This document shows positions 1-5,169 of a stretch of DNA of 5,169 nucleotides, piece by piece. The stretch lies in NCBI GenBank assembly GCA_964538565.1, contig CAZIGW010000048.1, positions 1 to 5,169 on the forward strand. Reading direction: 5' to 3'. Source of the DNA: CAYVBN01 sp964538565 (lineage in GTDB: Bacteria; Pseudomonadota; Alphaproteobacteria; Rhizobiales; Xanthobacteraceae). Position 1 is the stretch's first letter, and the number at the start of each line of letters is the position of its first letter. Under the pieces are notes generated by a model, which worked only from the letters and a program-made list of their open reading frames with translations, was not told the origin of the DNA and did not search any database. Made by a program: the position numbers and the translations under genes.

Positions 1-528
1 CATCACCTGCGTCAACGTGCCGGCCGGCCCGCCGGTGGCGGTCGGCTTGGCCTTGGCGCCGAGCTCCTCGACGAAGGCCACCACGATGTTGTTGGAGCTC
101 GAACCGTTGGTCGAATAGGCGATCGTGTTCTTGTCGGTCGCATCCTTCAGGCTCTTGAGGGGCGAATCGGCTTTGACATACCAGTAGAGATCGCCGGTGC
201 CGGTGAAGGCAGGGGCCAGAATGCGAACCGGCGCACCTTTCGCGAAGGCGCGCATCACGCCGGCCACCCCGACGCCAGCCCCGATGTCGGCGCTGCCGGA
301 AATGACCGCCTGGATCGTCTCGCCGGCGCCGGCCGTCCCGACGTTCTCGAGGACGAGGCCGTGCTTCTTGAAGATGCCCGCGTCCTGCCCGAGCGTCGGC
401 GCCTGGTTCTCCCAGTTGTTGATCTGGCCGATGGCGAGCTTGAGCGTGTCTTCGGCGCATGCCGGCGAAACGAGGATCGCCGCGGTCGCCAATGCGATCG
501 CCGTGCGGAACAAGGTCTTTCCAGTCAT
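1..528 (-). CDS. ABC transporter substrate-binding protein, NMT1/SsuA/TauA-like (partial, C-terminus beyond left edge)
   Basis: This is the first 176 codons of a periplasmic binding protein; the frame stays open to base 1. Residues 1-25 form a classic Sec signal peptide: Lys4 and Arg8, then a hydrophobic core (IALATAAILV), then an Ala-Cys-Ala cleavage site before Glu-Asp. The mature part begins TLKLAIGQINNW and shows the family pattern: DAGIFKKHGLVLE (about 49-61), a Gly/Ala-rich GTAGAGETIQAV stretch, SGSADIG (77-83) and AFAKGAPVRILA (94-105). These match the NMT1/THI5-like and SsuA/TauA binding proteins, which capture sulfonates, taurine, nitrate, pyrimidines or aromatic acids and pass them to an ABC permease. 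The ATG at 528 is chosen because a strong GGGAGGA Shine-Dalgarno (536-542) lies 7 nt upstream and the signal peptide starts there. Permease and ATPase genes are not in view and may lie to the left. The ligand cannot be assigned. It follows the ThDP enzyme/dehydrogenase pair on the same strand, so a shared substrate is inferred. Confidence 0.9.
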   Translation of the reverse strand, partial: MTGKTLFRTAIALATAAILVSPACAEDTLKLAIGQINNWENQAPTLGQDAGIFKKHGLVLENVGTAGAGETIQAVISGSADIGAGVGVAGVMRAFAKGAPVRILAPAFTGTGDLYWYVKADSPLKSLKDATDKNTIAYSTNGSSSNNIVVAFVEELGAKAKPTATGGPAGTLTQVM

Positions 529-535
529 CAGTTGT

Positions 536-542
536 TCCTCCC
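536..542 (-). promoter_or_regulatory. Ribosome binding site of the substrate-binding protein
   Basis: The minus strand reads GGGAGGA, a near-perfect anti-16S match, 7 nt before the ATG at 528. It fixes the start of the binding-protein gene and is the strongest Shine-Dalgarno in the window, consistent with the high expression usual for periplasmic binding proteins. Confidence 0.8.
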
Positions 543-561
543 TTGGGTTCGCAACCGTGCC

Positions 562-584
562 GGATCGTTCTTTTCAATCGATCC
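562..584. repeat. Operator-like inverted repeat upstream of the binding-protein gene
   Basis: GGATCG (562-567) and CGATCC (579-584) are perfect 6-bp arms around an 11-nt A/T-rich spacer. Taking 9-bp half-sites, 7 of 9 positions match around a 5-nt centre. It lies 33 nt upstream of the ATG at 528 on the minus strand. The size and AT-rich centre resemble binding sites of dimeric repressors or LysR/GntR-type regulators. No regulator gene is visible, so the role is inferred. It could also be a chance palindrome or an mRNA leader hairpin. Confidence 0.35.
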
Positions 585-700
585 TCTGGCTCCGGTGGCG
601 GTCGTCTGGCTCTCTTCAAGACCCTCGGCCGGCCTTGATTTTCCCGTCGCCCGACCGGAAACAAAGCCGAAAGAGCCGGGACCATGCAAGGCCAAACACG

Positions 701-720
701 CGCCGATCGGCCCTTCGGCG
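701..720 (-). terminator. Possible weak hairpin terminator or attenuator after the dehydrogenase gene
   Basis: CGCCGA (701-706) and TCGGCG (715-720) form a perfect 6-bp GC-rich stem with an 8-nt loop, starting about 37 nt past the stop codon of the AroE-like gene in the direction of transcription. Only a short T-run (TGTTT) follows on the minus strand, so it is a poor intrinsic terminator. It could reduce read-through into the binding-protein gene or stabilise the upstream mRNA 3' end. Confidence 0.25.
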
Positions 721-757
721 GGGTGCGCCATCGTGGCTGCGGGTCTCGGGGGTGCGC

Positions 758-1558
758 TCAGGCCCGCGCGGCGAGCAGGAATTCGGCCAGGATGCCGGCC
801 TGCGGGGCGAACATGTCGGCGCCGGTCACGATCGGACAGTTGCGGGCGCGCGCAGCCTCGAGCAGAGCGGTCACGGGCGGACGGGTGATGAGATCCGCCA
901 CGAACGTCTTCGGGGCAAGGCGGTCGGCCGCGACCGGCAATGGGTCGTTTGCGAGCATCCCGACCGGCGTGGCGTTGACCACGAGGTCGAACCCGTCCGG
1001 ATCGGCGGACCGCGAATGCACGCGGGTCGAGGTCCGCCCGGCCAGCCGCTCGACGAGCCCGTCGCGCCGACCGAGATCGGTGTCGCACAGGCCGAGTTCG
1101 GCGACCTCTTCGTCGACGAGCGCCAGCGCCACCGCCGAACCGGCGCCGCCGGCTCCGACCACCAGGGCGCGCCGGCCTTGCGGCTCGCACCCGGCCGCCC
1201 GCAGCGCGGCAACGAGCGCCACCCCGTCCGTCATGTCGCCGCGCCAGCCGCCGTCGCGTTCCCGCCGCATGACGTTGACCGCGCCGAGAAACCGGGCGCG
1301 ATCGGTGACGGCATCGCAGTGCCCGAAGGCCGAGAACTTGTGCGGAACCGTGATCACCATGCCGTCGAGGTTGAGCGCGCGCTTGGCGCCCCGCATGAAC
1401 TCGTCGAGGCCCTCGGCGCGAACATGCGCCGGAATGCACACGGCGTTCTCGCCGCGCTCGGCGAACACGCGAGTGAGCCCGCTCGGCGATTTCACCTGCC
1501 CGATCGGATCGCCGATGCACAGATGCACGCGCGTGTCGCCGTTGAGAAATTCAGGCAT
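758..1558 (-). CDS. Shikimate/quinate dehydrogenase-like oxidoreductase (AroE family variant)
   Basis: The gene encodes 266 residues, a normal AroE-family length. The N-terminal substrate domain shows IGDPIGQVKSP (15-25), VITVPHK with the catalytic Lys74, GAVN (92-95) and GDMTDG with the catalytic Asp111. The Rossmann domain has VVGAGGAG (133-140), the strand end LCDTD (157-161) and NATPVGM (195-201), and the C-terminus has GADMFAPQAG with the conserved Gln253. Family members reversibly oxidise a ring hydroxyl of shikimate, quinate or related alicyclic acids with NAD(P)+ in the cytosol. Three motifs depart from housekeeping AroE. The substrate Ser-x-Ser has lost its first Ser (Val22-Lys-Ser24). 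The Asn-Thr-Asp loop reads Met-Thr-Asp. The Asn-Arg-Thr phosphate clamp for NADP is replaced by Asp-Thr-Asp, which suggests NAD preference, as in quinate-type catabolic enzymes. The ATG at 1558 is supported by GAGGA at 1567-1571 with 8 nt spacing. The ThDP-enzyme gene ends only 27 bp upstream, so the two are probably co-transcribed. A catabolic role is inferred and the exact substrate is unknown. Confidence 0.88.
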   Translation of the reverse strand: MPEFLNGDTRVHLCIGDPIGQVKSPSGLTRVFAERGENAVCIPAHVRAEGLDEFMRGAKRALNLDGMVITVPHKFSAFGHCDAVTDRARFLGAVNVMRRERDGGWRGDMTDGVALVAALRAAGCEPQGRRALVVGAGGAGSAVALALVDEEVAELGLCDTDLGRRDGLVERLAGRTSTRVHSRSADPDGFDLVVNATPVGMLANDPLPVAADRLAPKTFVADLITRPPVTALLEAARARNCPIVTGADMFAPQAGILAEFLLAARA

Positions 1559-1585
1559 GACGAAGGTCCTCGGATGCGCGACTCT

Positions 1586-3337
1586 TCAGTCCGCGGCCAG
1601 GAGCCGCGGCAGCCAGACCGAGATCACGGCCGGCTTGCCGTTGCGGACGTGTTGGAGCCCGCGCTTGAGCGCCGGGCCGACTTCGGCGGGATCGCGCACG
1701 TTCTCGCCATAGGCGCCGGCCGCCTCCGCTTCCCTGGCGAAGTCGATCGGCGGATCGAAATAGCCGCCCGGGAAACTGGCCTTCGCCGCATAGCTGTCGC
1801 GGAACAGCCCGGCCAGGCGCAGCGTGCCGGTCGAATAGCTGCGGTTGGTGTAGACGATCGCCAGGAACGGCGCGCCGTGATGCGCCGCCGCCCACAGGGC
1901 CGGCGCCGGCGTGCCGAACATGTAGAAGCCGTCGCCCGTCACCGCGACGACGTCGCGCTCCGGAGCGCCGAGCTTGGCTCCCAGCGCCGCGCCCGGCGAC
2001 CATCCGCCGCTGCTGCCCGGGTTGGAGAAGTACGAGCCCGGCCGCGTGCAGCGAAGATAGAGCGGCAGCCGGTTGCCCGGCATCGTGTCGTCGAGCACGA
2101 TGCAATTGTCGTCCAGCACCTGCCCGATCTGGTAGCTGACCCAGAGCGGATCGATCGGCGACTTGCCGGACTTGGCGAGCGCGTCGCGTTCGGCGTCGGC
2201 AAGGCGCTTGCGTGACGCTTCGGCGCAGCGCGACGCCCGCTCCTTCAGGCGCGCGGAGTCTTTTGCCGAAAGCAGCGCCTGCGCGGCCGCGTCGATGGCC
2301 TGAATGGCCTGCAGCGGATCGGCGGTCAGGCGCAGGTCGGCCGTGAACTCGTAGGTCGGAATCCGCCGCCGGATCGGATCGAATCCGAGAGCGATGATGT
2401 AAGCGTCGTCCGGTGGGGAATTGGCGCCGGGCAACCACGGCACGTCGACGTCGAGAACAAGGACGACGTCCGCTTCCTTGAGCGCCGACGCGTCCTGGTG
2501 GAGCGGGTGGCGCATGGGGAACGACAGATAGGCGCGCCGCGCCGAATCGACGACGGCGAGCGAAAGACGTTCGCACAGGCTCACGAGCGCCGGCACGGTC
2601 GCCGGGTTTCGCCCCGACCCCGACACGACGACGACCGGCTGGCGCGCCACGATCAGGCGTTCGGCGACTTCGCGGGCCGTCTCCGCGGATATGGCCGGCG
2701 GACGCGGAATGCCGAGCTGGTCGGCTGCCGGGAAGCGCGAGTCCCGCAGCGGCAGCATCGTGAGTTCGCGCGGGAATGTCAGATAGACAGGCCCGGACGG
2801 CTCGCTGCGCGCGACCTGCAGGGCCCGGCTCACGACGAGGCCGGGATTGTCCTGGTACTCGAGCCGATGGTCCCACTTCGTGTAATTCCGAACGATGCCG
2901 CCCTGGTCATAGTTCTCCTGCACCCAGAGATGGCCGCCCTCGTCGCGCGCCCCCGGCATCGAGCCGGCGTAGGCGGTGGGCGGATATCCGGCGGTGATGA
3001 GAACCGGGAGGCTGCTGTGCCAGGCGGTGTGCACCGCGCCGCCGTAGTGCTGCGTGCCGACGTCGACGTGCGCCGCGGTCGCGGCCGGTCGGCCGGTCAC
3101 CGCCGCGTAGCCAAGCGCGGCGTTGAGGCTCGCATGCTCGTGCGGCACGGTGATCAGCTTGGGCGCCTTGCGGCCCTCCGCCTGCGCCTTGGCGATCGCT
3201 TCCTGATAGAAGGCGATTTCCGATCCGGAGGTGAAGAACAGATATTCGACGCCGCCGGCCGTCATGGCGGCGACGACCGCGTCGCCGACCGCCGTGCCTG
3301 GCGCTTCCAGCCATTGGCCGCTCTTCCGTCCGGACAT
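1586..3337 (-). CDS. Thiamine-diphosphate-dependent enzyme, acetolactate synthase/benzoylformate decarboxylase superfamily
   Basis: The 583-residue protein has the full three-domain layout of the superfamily. The N-terminal pyrimidine-binding domain (about 14-190) carries the activating Glu67 in VPHEHASLNAALGYA and ends in GPVYLTFPRE (182-191). The central domain spans about 220-350. The C-terminal pyrophosphate-binding domain (about 400-575) has GSSGGWSPGAALGAKLG (441-457) and the Mg-ThDP motif GDG (468-470), then 26 residues, then Thr-Asn (497-498). The usual motif ends Asn-Asn; here the first Asn is Thr and the second is kept. Such enzymes decarboxylate 2-oxo acids, ligate aldehydes or cleave cyclic diketones in the cytosol. 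The sequence does not tell me which. It does not look like the biosynthetic acetolactate synthase, and no small subunit gene is adjacent. The ATG at 3337 is the first start in frame. An AGGGA (3347-3351) sits 9 nt upstream, while a second purine run, GAGGA, abuts the ATG. The gene leads the dehydrogenase gene by 27 bp, so the two probably act in one catabolic pathway. Confidence 0.9.
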   Translation of the reverse strand: MSGRKSGQWLEAPGTAVGDAVVAAMTAGGVEYLFFTSGSEIAFYQEAIAKAQAEGRKAPKLITVPHEHASLNAALGYAAVTGRPAATAAHVDVGTQHYGGAVHTAWHSSLPVLITAGYPPTAYAGSMPGARDEGGHLWVQENYDQGGIVRNYTKWDHRLEYQDNPGLVVSRALQVARSEPSGPVYLTFPRELTMLPLRDSRFPAADQLGIPRPPAISAETAREVAERLIVARQPVVVVSGSGRNPATVPALVSLCERLSLAVVDSARRAYLSFPMRHPLHQDASALKEADVVLVLDVDVPWLPGANSPPDDAYIIALGFDPIRRRIPTYEFTADLRLTADPLQAIQAIDAAAQALLSAKDSARLKERASRCAEASRKRLADAERDALAKSGKSPIDPLWVSYQIGQVLDDNCIVLDDTMPGNRLPLYLRCTRPGSYFSNPGSSGGWSPGAALGAKLGAPERDVVAVTGDGFYMFGTPAPALWAAAHHGAPFLAIVYTNRSYSTGTLRLAGLFRDSYAAKASFPGGYFDPPIDFAREAEAAGAYGENVRDPAEVGPALKRGLQHVRNGKPAVISVWLPRLLAAD

Positions 3338-3351
3338 TCCTCGTATTCCCT
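3338..3351 (-). promoter_or_regulatory. Unusual double purine ribosome-binding region of the ThDP-enzyme gene
   Basis: Two Shine-Dalgarno-like runs precede the ATG at 3337. AGGGA (3347-3351) has a workable 9-nt spacing. GAGGA (3338-3342) touches the start codon and cannot serve it. No in-frame start lies at the right distance after the second run: the next Met is residue 25. The more distal AGGGA is therefore the likely functional site. Confidence 0.45.
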
Positions 3352-3358
3352 GGCAGGT

Positions 3359-3447
3359 CGAAGGGTCCGCACCTTAAGGCCATCCCGCCGGTCGAAACAA
3401 CCGCGTATGTCGGGCGCCGCACGGGGGCCGCTGCCCCTGACCCTTCG
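3359..3447. repeat. 9-bp inverted repeat in the divergent intergenic region, ThDP-enzyme side
   Basis: CGAAGGGTC (3359-3367) is the exact reverse complement of GACCCTTCG (3439-3447), with 71 bp between the arms. The near arm lies 21 nt upstream of the ThDP-enzyme ATG. Two sites about 80 bp apart in opposite orientation could be paired operator sites or a long-range mRNA leader stem. In GC-rich DNA a match of this size is uncommon but can occur by chance. Confidence 0.3.
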
Positions 3448-3501
3448 CCGCGATTGCGCGACGTCCGGAACCGCCCGCGCGAGGACCCGTTGAGTCCCGG
3501 G

Positions 3502-3549
3502 GCAGACGCTTTCCCCGATTGGACTGGCCGGGCGCTGTCGGGCGTCTGC
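3502..3549 (+). repeat. Imperfect stem-loop or operator-like repeat before the CDF exporter gene
   Basis: GCAGACGC (3502-3509) is the exact reverse complement of GCGTCTGC (3542-3549). Inside it, CCGA (3515-3518) pairs with TCGG (3538-3541), directly continuous with the right arm; the left side has a 5-nt bulge (3510-3514). The right arm ends 22 nt before the CDF start codon. It could be a 5'-leader hairpin controlling translation or a metal-responsive operator. No recognised metalloregulator consensus is seen. Confidence 0.3.
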
Positions 3550-3571
3550 GGCGCGATGCCCAGGATCGCTC

Positions 3572-4504
3572 ATGATGGCGGCACGCCATTCCTCGCGGAA
3601 GGTCATCTATGCGGCGCTTGCCGGCAACATGCTGGTCGCGGCGACGAAATTCGGCGCCGCAGCATGGACCGGCAGTTCGGCGATGCTGAGCGAGGGCATC
3701 CACTCGACAGTCGACACCGCGAACGAGGCGCTGCTGCTCTACGGACTCCATCGCGCGAACCGGCCGCCGGACGCGCAGCACCCGCTCGGCTACGGCCGCG
3801 AACTGTATTTCTGGAGCTTCGTCGTCGCGCTCCTGATCTTCACGCTCGGCGCGGGTCTCTCGGTGTACGAGGGCTTCGTCAACCTCTGGCGCACAAGGCC
3901 CATCGCCGATCCGGTCGTCGGCTACGCCGTGCTCGGGTGCTCACTGGTGTTCGAGTTCGCATCCTGGTGGGTGGCGAAACGCGAGTTCCGCGCGCGCAAG
4001 GGCGGACTCGGCTATGTCGAAGCGATCAGGCGCAGCAAGGACCCGCCGGTGTTTCTGGTGCTGCTCGAAGACACCGCCGCGATGATCGGGCTCGGGCTCG
4101 CCTTCGCCGGAACCGCGGCCTCGGAATGGCTCGGACGTCCGGGTCTGGACGGCGCCGCCTCGATCGCCATCGGCATCCTGCTCGCCCTCACCGCCACGGT
4201 GGTCGCCAACGAGGTCAAGGGCCTGCTCATCGGCGAGCCCGCCAATTCCCGCATCCGCGCGTCGATCGTCAATATCGCCAAGGCGCAACCAGGCATCGAG
4301 AACGCGAGCGGCCTTCTTACCGTGCACCTCGCGCCCAACCAGATCGTCGTCGCCCTGAACGTCGAATTCGACGACCGCCTCACAACGATGGAGATCGAGT
4401 CGGCGGTTCTCAAGCTCGAACGCCGCATCCGCAATGCACACCCGGAGGTCTTCGCCCTGTTCGTCAAGCCGCAGACCGCACCGTCCACGAACGAGCGCAC
4501 CTGA
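3572..4504 (+). CDS. Cation diffusion facilitator (CDF) family metal exporter, SLC30A9-like branch
   Basis: The 310-residue inner-membrane transporter would export Zn2+ or a similar divalent metal in exchange for protons. Hydrophobic segments lie near 11-31, 35-58, 81-101, 113-134, 158-180 and 192-212, giving the six-helix CDF fold, followed by a soluble domain (about 222-300) of the dimerising, metal-sensing kind. Helix 2 has the metal-site motif EGIHSTVD, with His44 and Asp48. HPLGYGRELYFWS (70-82) is a strong family signature, and LLEDTAAMIGLGL (164-176) brings Glu166 and Asp167 into helix 5. The usual helix-5 His four residues before the Asp is Val163. LDGAASIAIGILL (192-204) is typical of helix 6. 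The gene opens ATGATG; the first ATG (3572) is preceded by AGGA at 3562-3565 with 6 nt spacing, and a start at 3575 is equally possible. It is divergent from the ThDP-enzyme gene and convergent with topoisomerase IB, so it is probably a single-gene unit. Metal specificity is inferred. Confidence 0.92.
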   Translation: MMAARHSSRKVIYAALAGNMLVAATKFGAAAWTGSSAMLSEGIHSTVDTANEALLLYGLHRANRPPDAQHPLGYGRELYFWSFVVALLIFTLGAGLSVYEGFVNLWRTRPIADPVVGYAVLGCSLVFEFASWWVAKREFRARKGGLGYVEAIRRSKDPPVFLVLLEDTAAMIGLGLAFAGTAASEWLGRPGLDGAASIAIGILLALTATVVANEVKGLLIGEPANSRIRASIVNIAKAQPGIENASGLLTVHLAPNQIVVALNVEFDDRLTTMEIESAVLKLERRIRNAHPEVFALFVKPQTAPSTNERT

Positions 4505-4545
4505 CCGTCGCGGCGCCTGCGGCGATGCGCGTCAATCGCGACCGC

Positions 4546-5169
4546 TCAGGTCCGCATGGCGACGACCCGGCCGACCAGGTGCTGAGGCCGCGCCGGCGAG
4601 CGGCACGATTTCAGCGCGTCGGCAAACCGCTCGAGGACGCCGTTCTCGAACGCGGTCACGATGGTCGCGTGAACGTAGCTGCGGCGGCAGATGGCCGGCG
4701 TGTTGGCGAGGCTGTCGGCGGCGACGCGGACCGCCTGGCGCACCTGCCGGCGCCGCGCGGTGGCGCTCGAGGCCGGGGCGGTGCGGGCGAGCAGCTCGAG
4801 CACCATGGCGGAGGCGCAGAGCGTGCGCAGATCCTTGAGCGAGATGCGCACGCCTGCGACGGAGCGCAGATAGGCATTCACCTCACGCGCGCGCACATGC
4901 CGGACCGCGGCATCCTCGCCGCGGAACTGAAACAGCCGACGGCCCGGCAGGCGCATGAGTGTCTTCAGGACGGCGCAGAGACGGGGGGCGCGCAATTCCT
5001 TGCGGATGGTCTTGCCGCCCTTGGCGCGGAAGCAGAGCGCGACGCTCTCGCCGGAGATGGCGACGTTCGACTTGAGCAGGGTCGCGGCGCCGCGCGTGCC
5101 GTTGAGGCGCGCGTAGCTCTCGGTTCCGGCGCGGATGGCGGTCGCGGCGACCAGCTCGACGACGGCGGC
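4546..5169 (-). CDS. DNA topoisomerase IB, C-terminal catalytic part (partial, N-terminus beyond right edge)
   Basis: The frame is open from the right edge to the TGA at 4546-4548 and gives the last 207 residues; numbering here is from the window edge. The enzyme relaxes supercoils by nicking one DNA strand through a 3'-phosphotyrosine bond, without ATP. The catalytic set is visible: Arg13 in TAIRAGTESYA, Lys50 in FRAKGGK, Arg115 in LKDLRT and the nucleophile Tyr165 in CRRSYVH. Asn156 in LANTP takes the place of the poxvirus His, as is usual in bacterial enzymes. LPGRRLFQF and EVNAYLR also fit the family. The TTG at 4995 is an internal Leu codon, not the start, because clear family sequence continues upstream to the edge. 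Some signature positions diverge: GAATLLKSNV replaces the common GLTTLRxxHV form. The stop codon lies 41 bp from that of the convergent CDF gene. Confidence 0.93.
   Translation of the reverse strand, partial: AAVVELVAATAIRAGTESYARLNGTRGAATLLKSNVAISGESVALCFRAKGGKTIRKELRAPRLCAVLKTLMRLPGRRLFQFRGEDAAVRHVRAREVNAYLRSVAGVRISLKDLRTLCASAMVLELLARTAPASSATARRRQVRQAVRVAADSLANTPAICRRSYVHATIVTAFENGVLERFADALKSCRSPARPQHLVGRVVAMRT

Noticed and set aside
640..695. A promoter for the binding-protein gene (minus-strand TTGCAT, 17 nt, CTTTGT).
   Set aside because: The -10 element is too far from consensus to support a call, although a promoter somewhere in the 229-bp gap is likely.
197..2215. A 672-codon open frame on the plus strand, opposite the binding protein, dehydrogenase and ThDP enzyme.
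   Set aside because: It runs antisense across three well-recognised genes and crosses their intergenic gaps. Its product is Arg/Ala/Pro-rich without any family motif. Long antisense frames are a common by-product of GC-rich codon use.
2498..3493. A 331-codon plus-strand open frame opposite the ThDP enzyme gene.
   Set aside because: The product is low-complexity and Arg-rich with no domain. It overlaps the conserved ThDP coding sequence for most of its length.
3338..3571. Sigma-70 promoters for the divergent ThDP-enzyme and CDF genes.
   Set aside because: The best minus-strand candidate is TTGTTT, 17 nt, TTAAGG, which matches the consensus at few positions. No acceptable plus-strand pair was found. 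GC-rich promoters cannot be called reliably by eye.
3262..3781. Minus-strand frames spanning the divergent intergenic region (3262-3606 and 3374-3781).
   Set aside because: Both overlap the starts of confidently identified genes on the other strand or in another frame, have Arg-rich products and show no convincing ribosome binding site.
4522..4539. A GCGAT/ATCGC hairpin between the convergent CDF and topoisomerase genes, as a bidirectional terminator.
   Set aside because: The stem is only 5 bp with an 8-nt loop, and no T-run follows on either strand.
4546..4995. A standalone 149-residue gene starting at the TTG at 4995.
   Set aside because: The frame continues upstream to the window edge with clear topoisomerase IB sequence, including the catalytic Arg and Lys, so this TTG is an internal Leu codon.

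Overview
The window is high-GC DNA, roughly two thirds G+C by eye. Its protein families and codon use suggest a proteobacterium, most likely an alphaproteobacterium of the Hyphomicrobiales type. That placement is inference from gene style, as no taxonomic marker is present. Five protein-coding genes are visible: three complete and two cut by the window edges. I see no tRNA, rRNA, CRISPR array, insertion sequence or integrase.

Left part (1-3337), all on the minus strand and read right to left. First comes a 583-residue thiamine-diphosphate (ThDP) enzyme of the acetolactate synthase/benzoylformate decarboxylase superfamily. It is followed 27 bp later by a 266-residue shikimate/quinate dehydrogenase-like (AroE-family) oxidoreductase. 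After a 229-bp gap comes the secreted substrate-binding protein of an ABC importer (NMT1/SsuA/TauA-like), which runs off the left edge. The first two genes are almost certainly one transcription unit. The third has its own strong ribosome binding site and an operator-like dyad, so it may have its own promoter. Together they look like a catabolic cassette: import of a small organic substrate, NAD(P)-dependent oxidation or reduction of a cyclic or hydroxy-acid compound, and ThDP-dependent C-C bond chemistry. The substrate cannot be read from the sequence.

Centre (3338-3571): a 234-bp intergenic region between divergent genes. It holds two inverted repeats; the near arm of each lies 21-22 nt from the start codon on its side.

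Right part (3572-5169): a complete plus-strand cation diffusion facilitator (CDF) metal exporter, probably for Zn2+ or a similar divalent ion. It converges, with 41 bp between stop codons, on the C-terminal 207 residues of a minus-strand DNA topoisomerase IB whose N-terminus lies beyond the right edge. These two look like unrelated housekeeping or stress genes next to the catabolic cassette.

Nothing here proves a new system. The most interesting element is the ThDP enzyme plus variant AroE-like dehydrogenase plus importer set. Its dehydrogenase keeps the catalytic Lys and Asp but alters the substrate-binding and cofactor-specificity motifs, so it is unlikely to be the housekeeping shikimate dehydrogenase.
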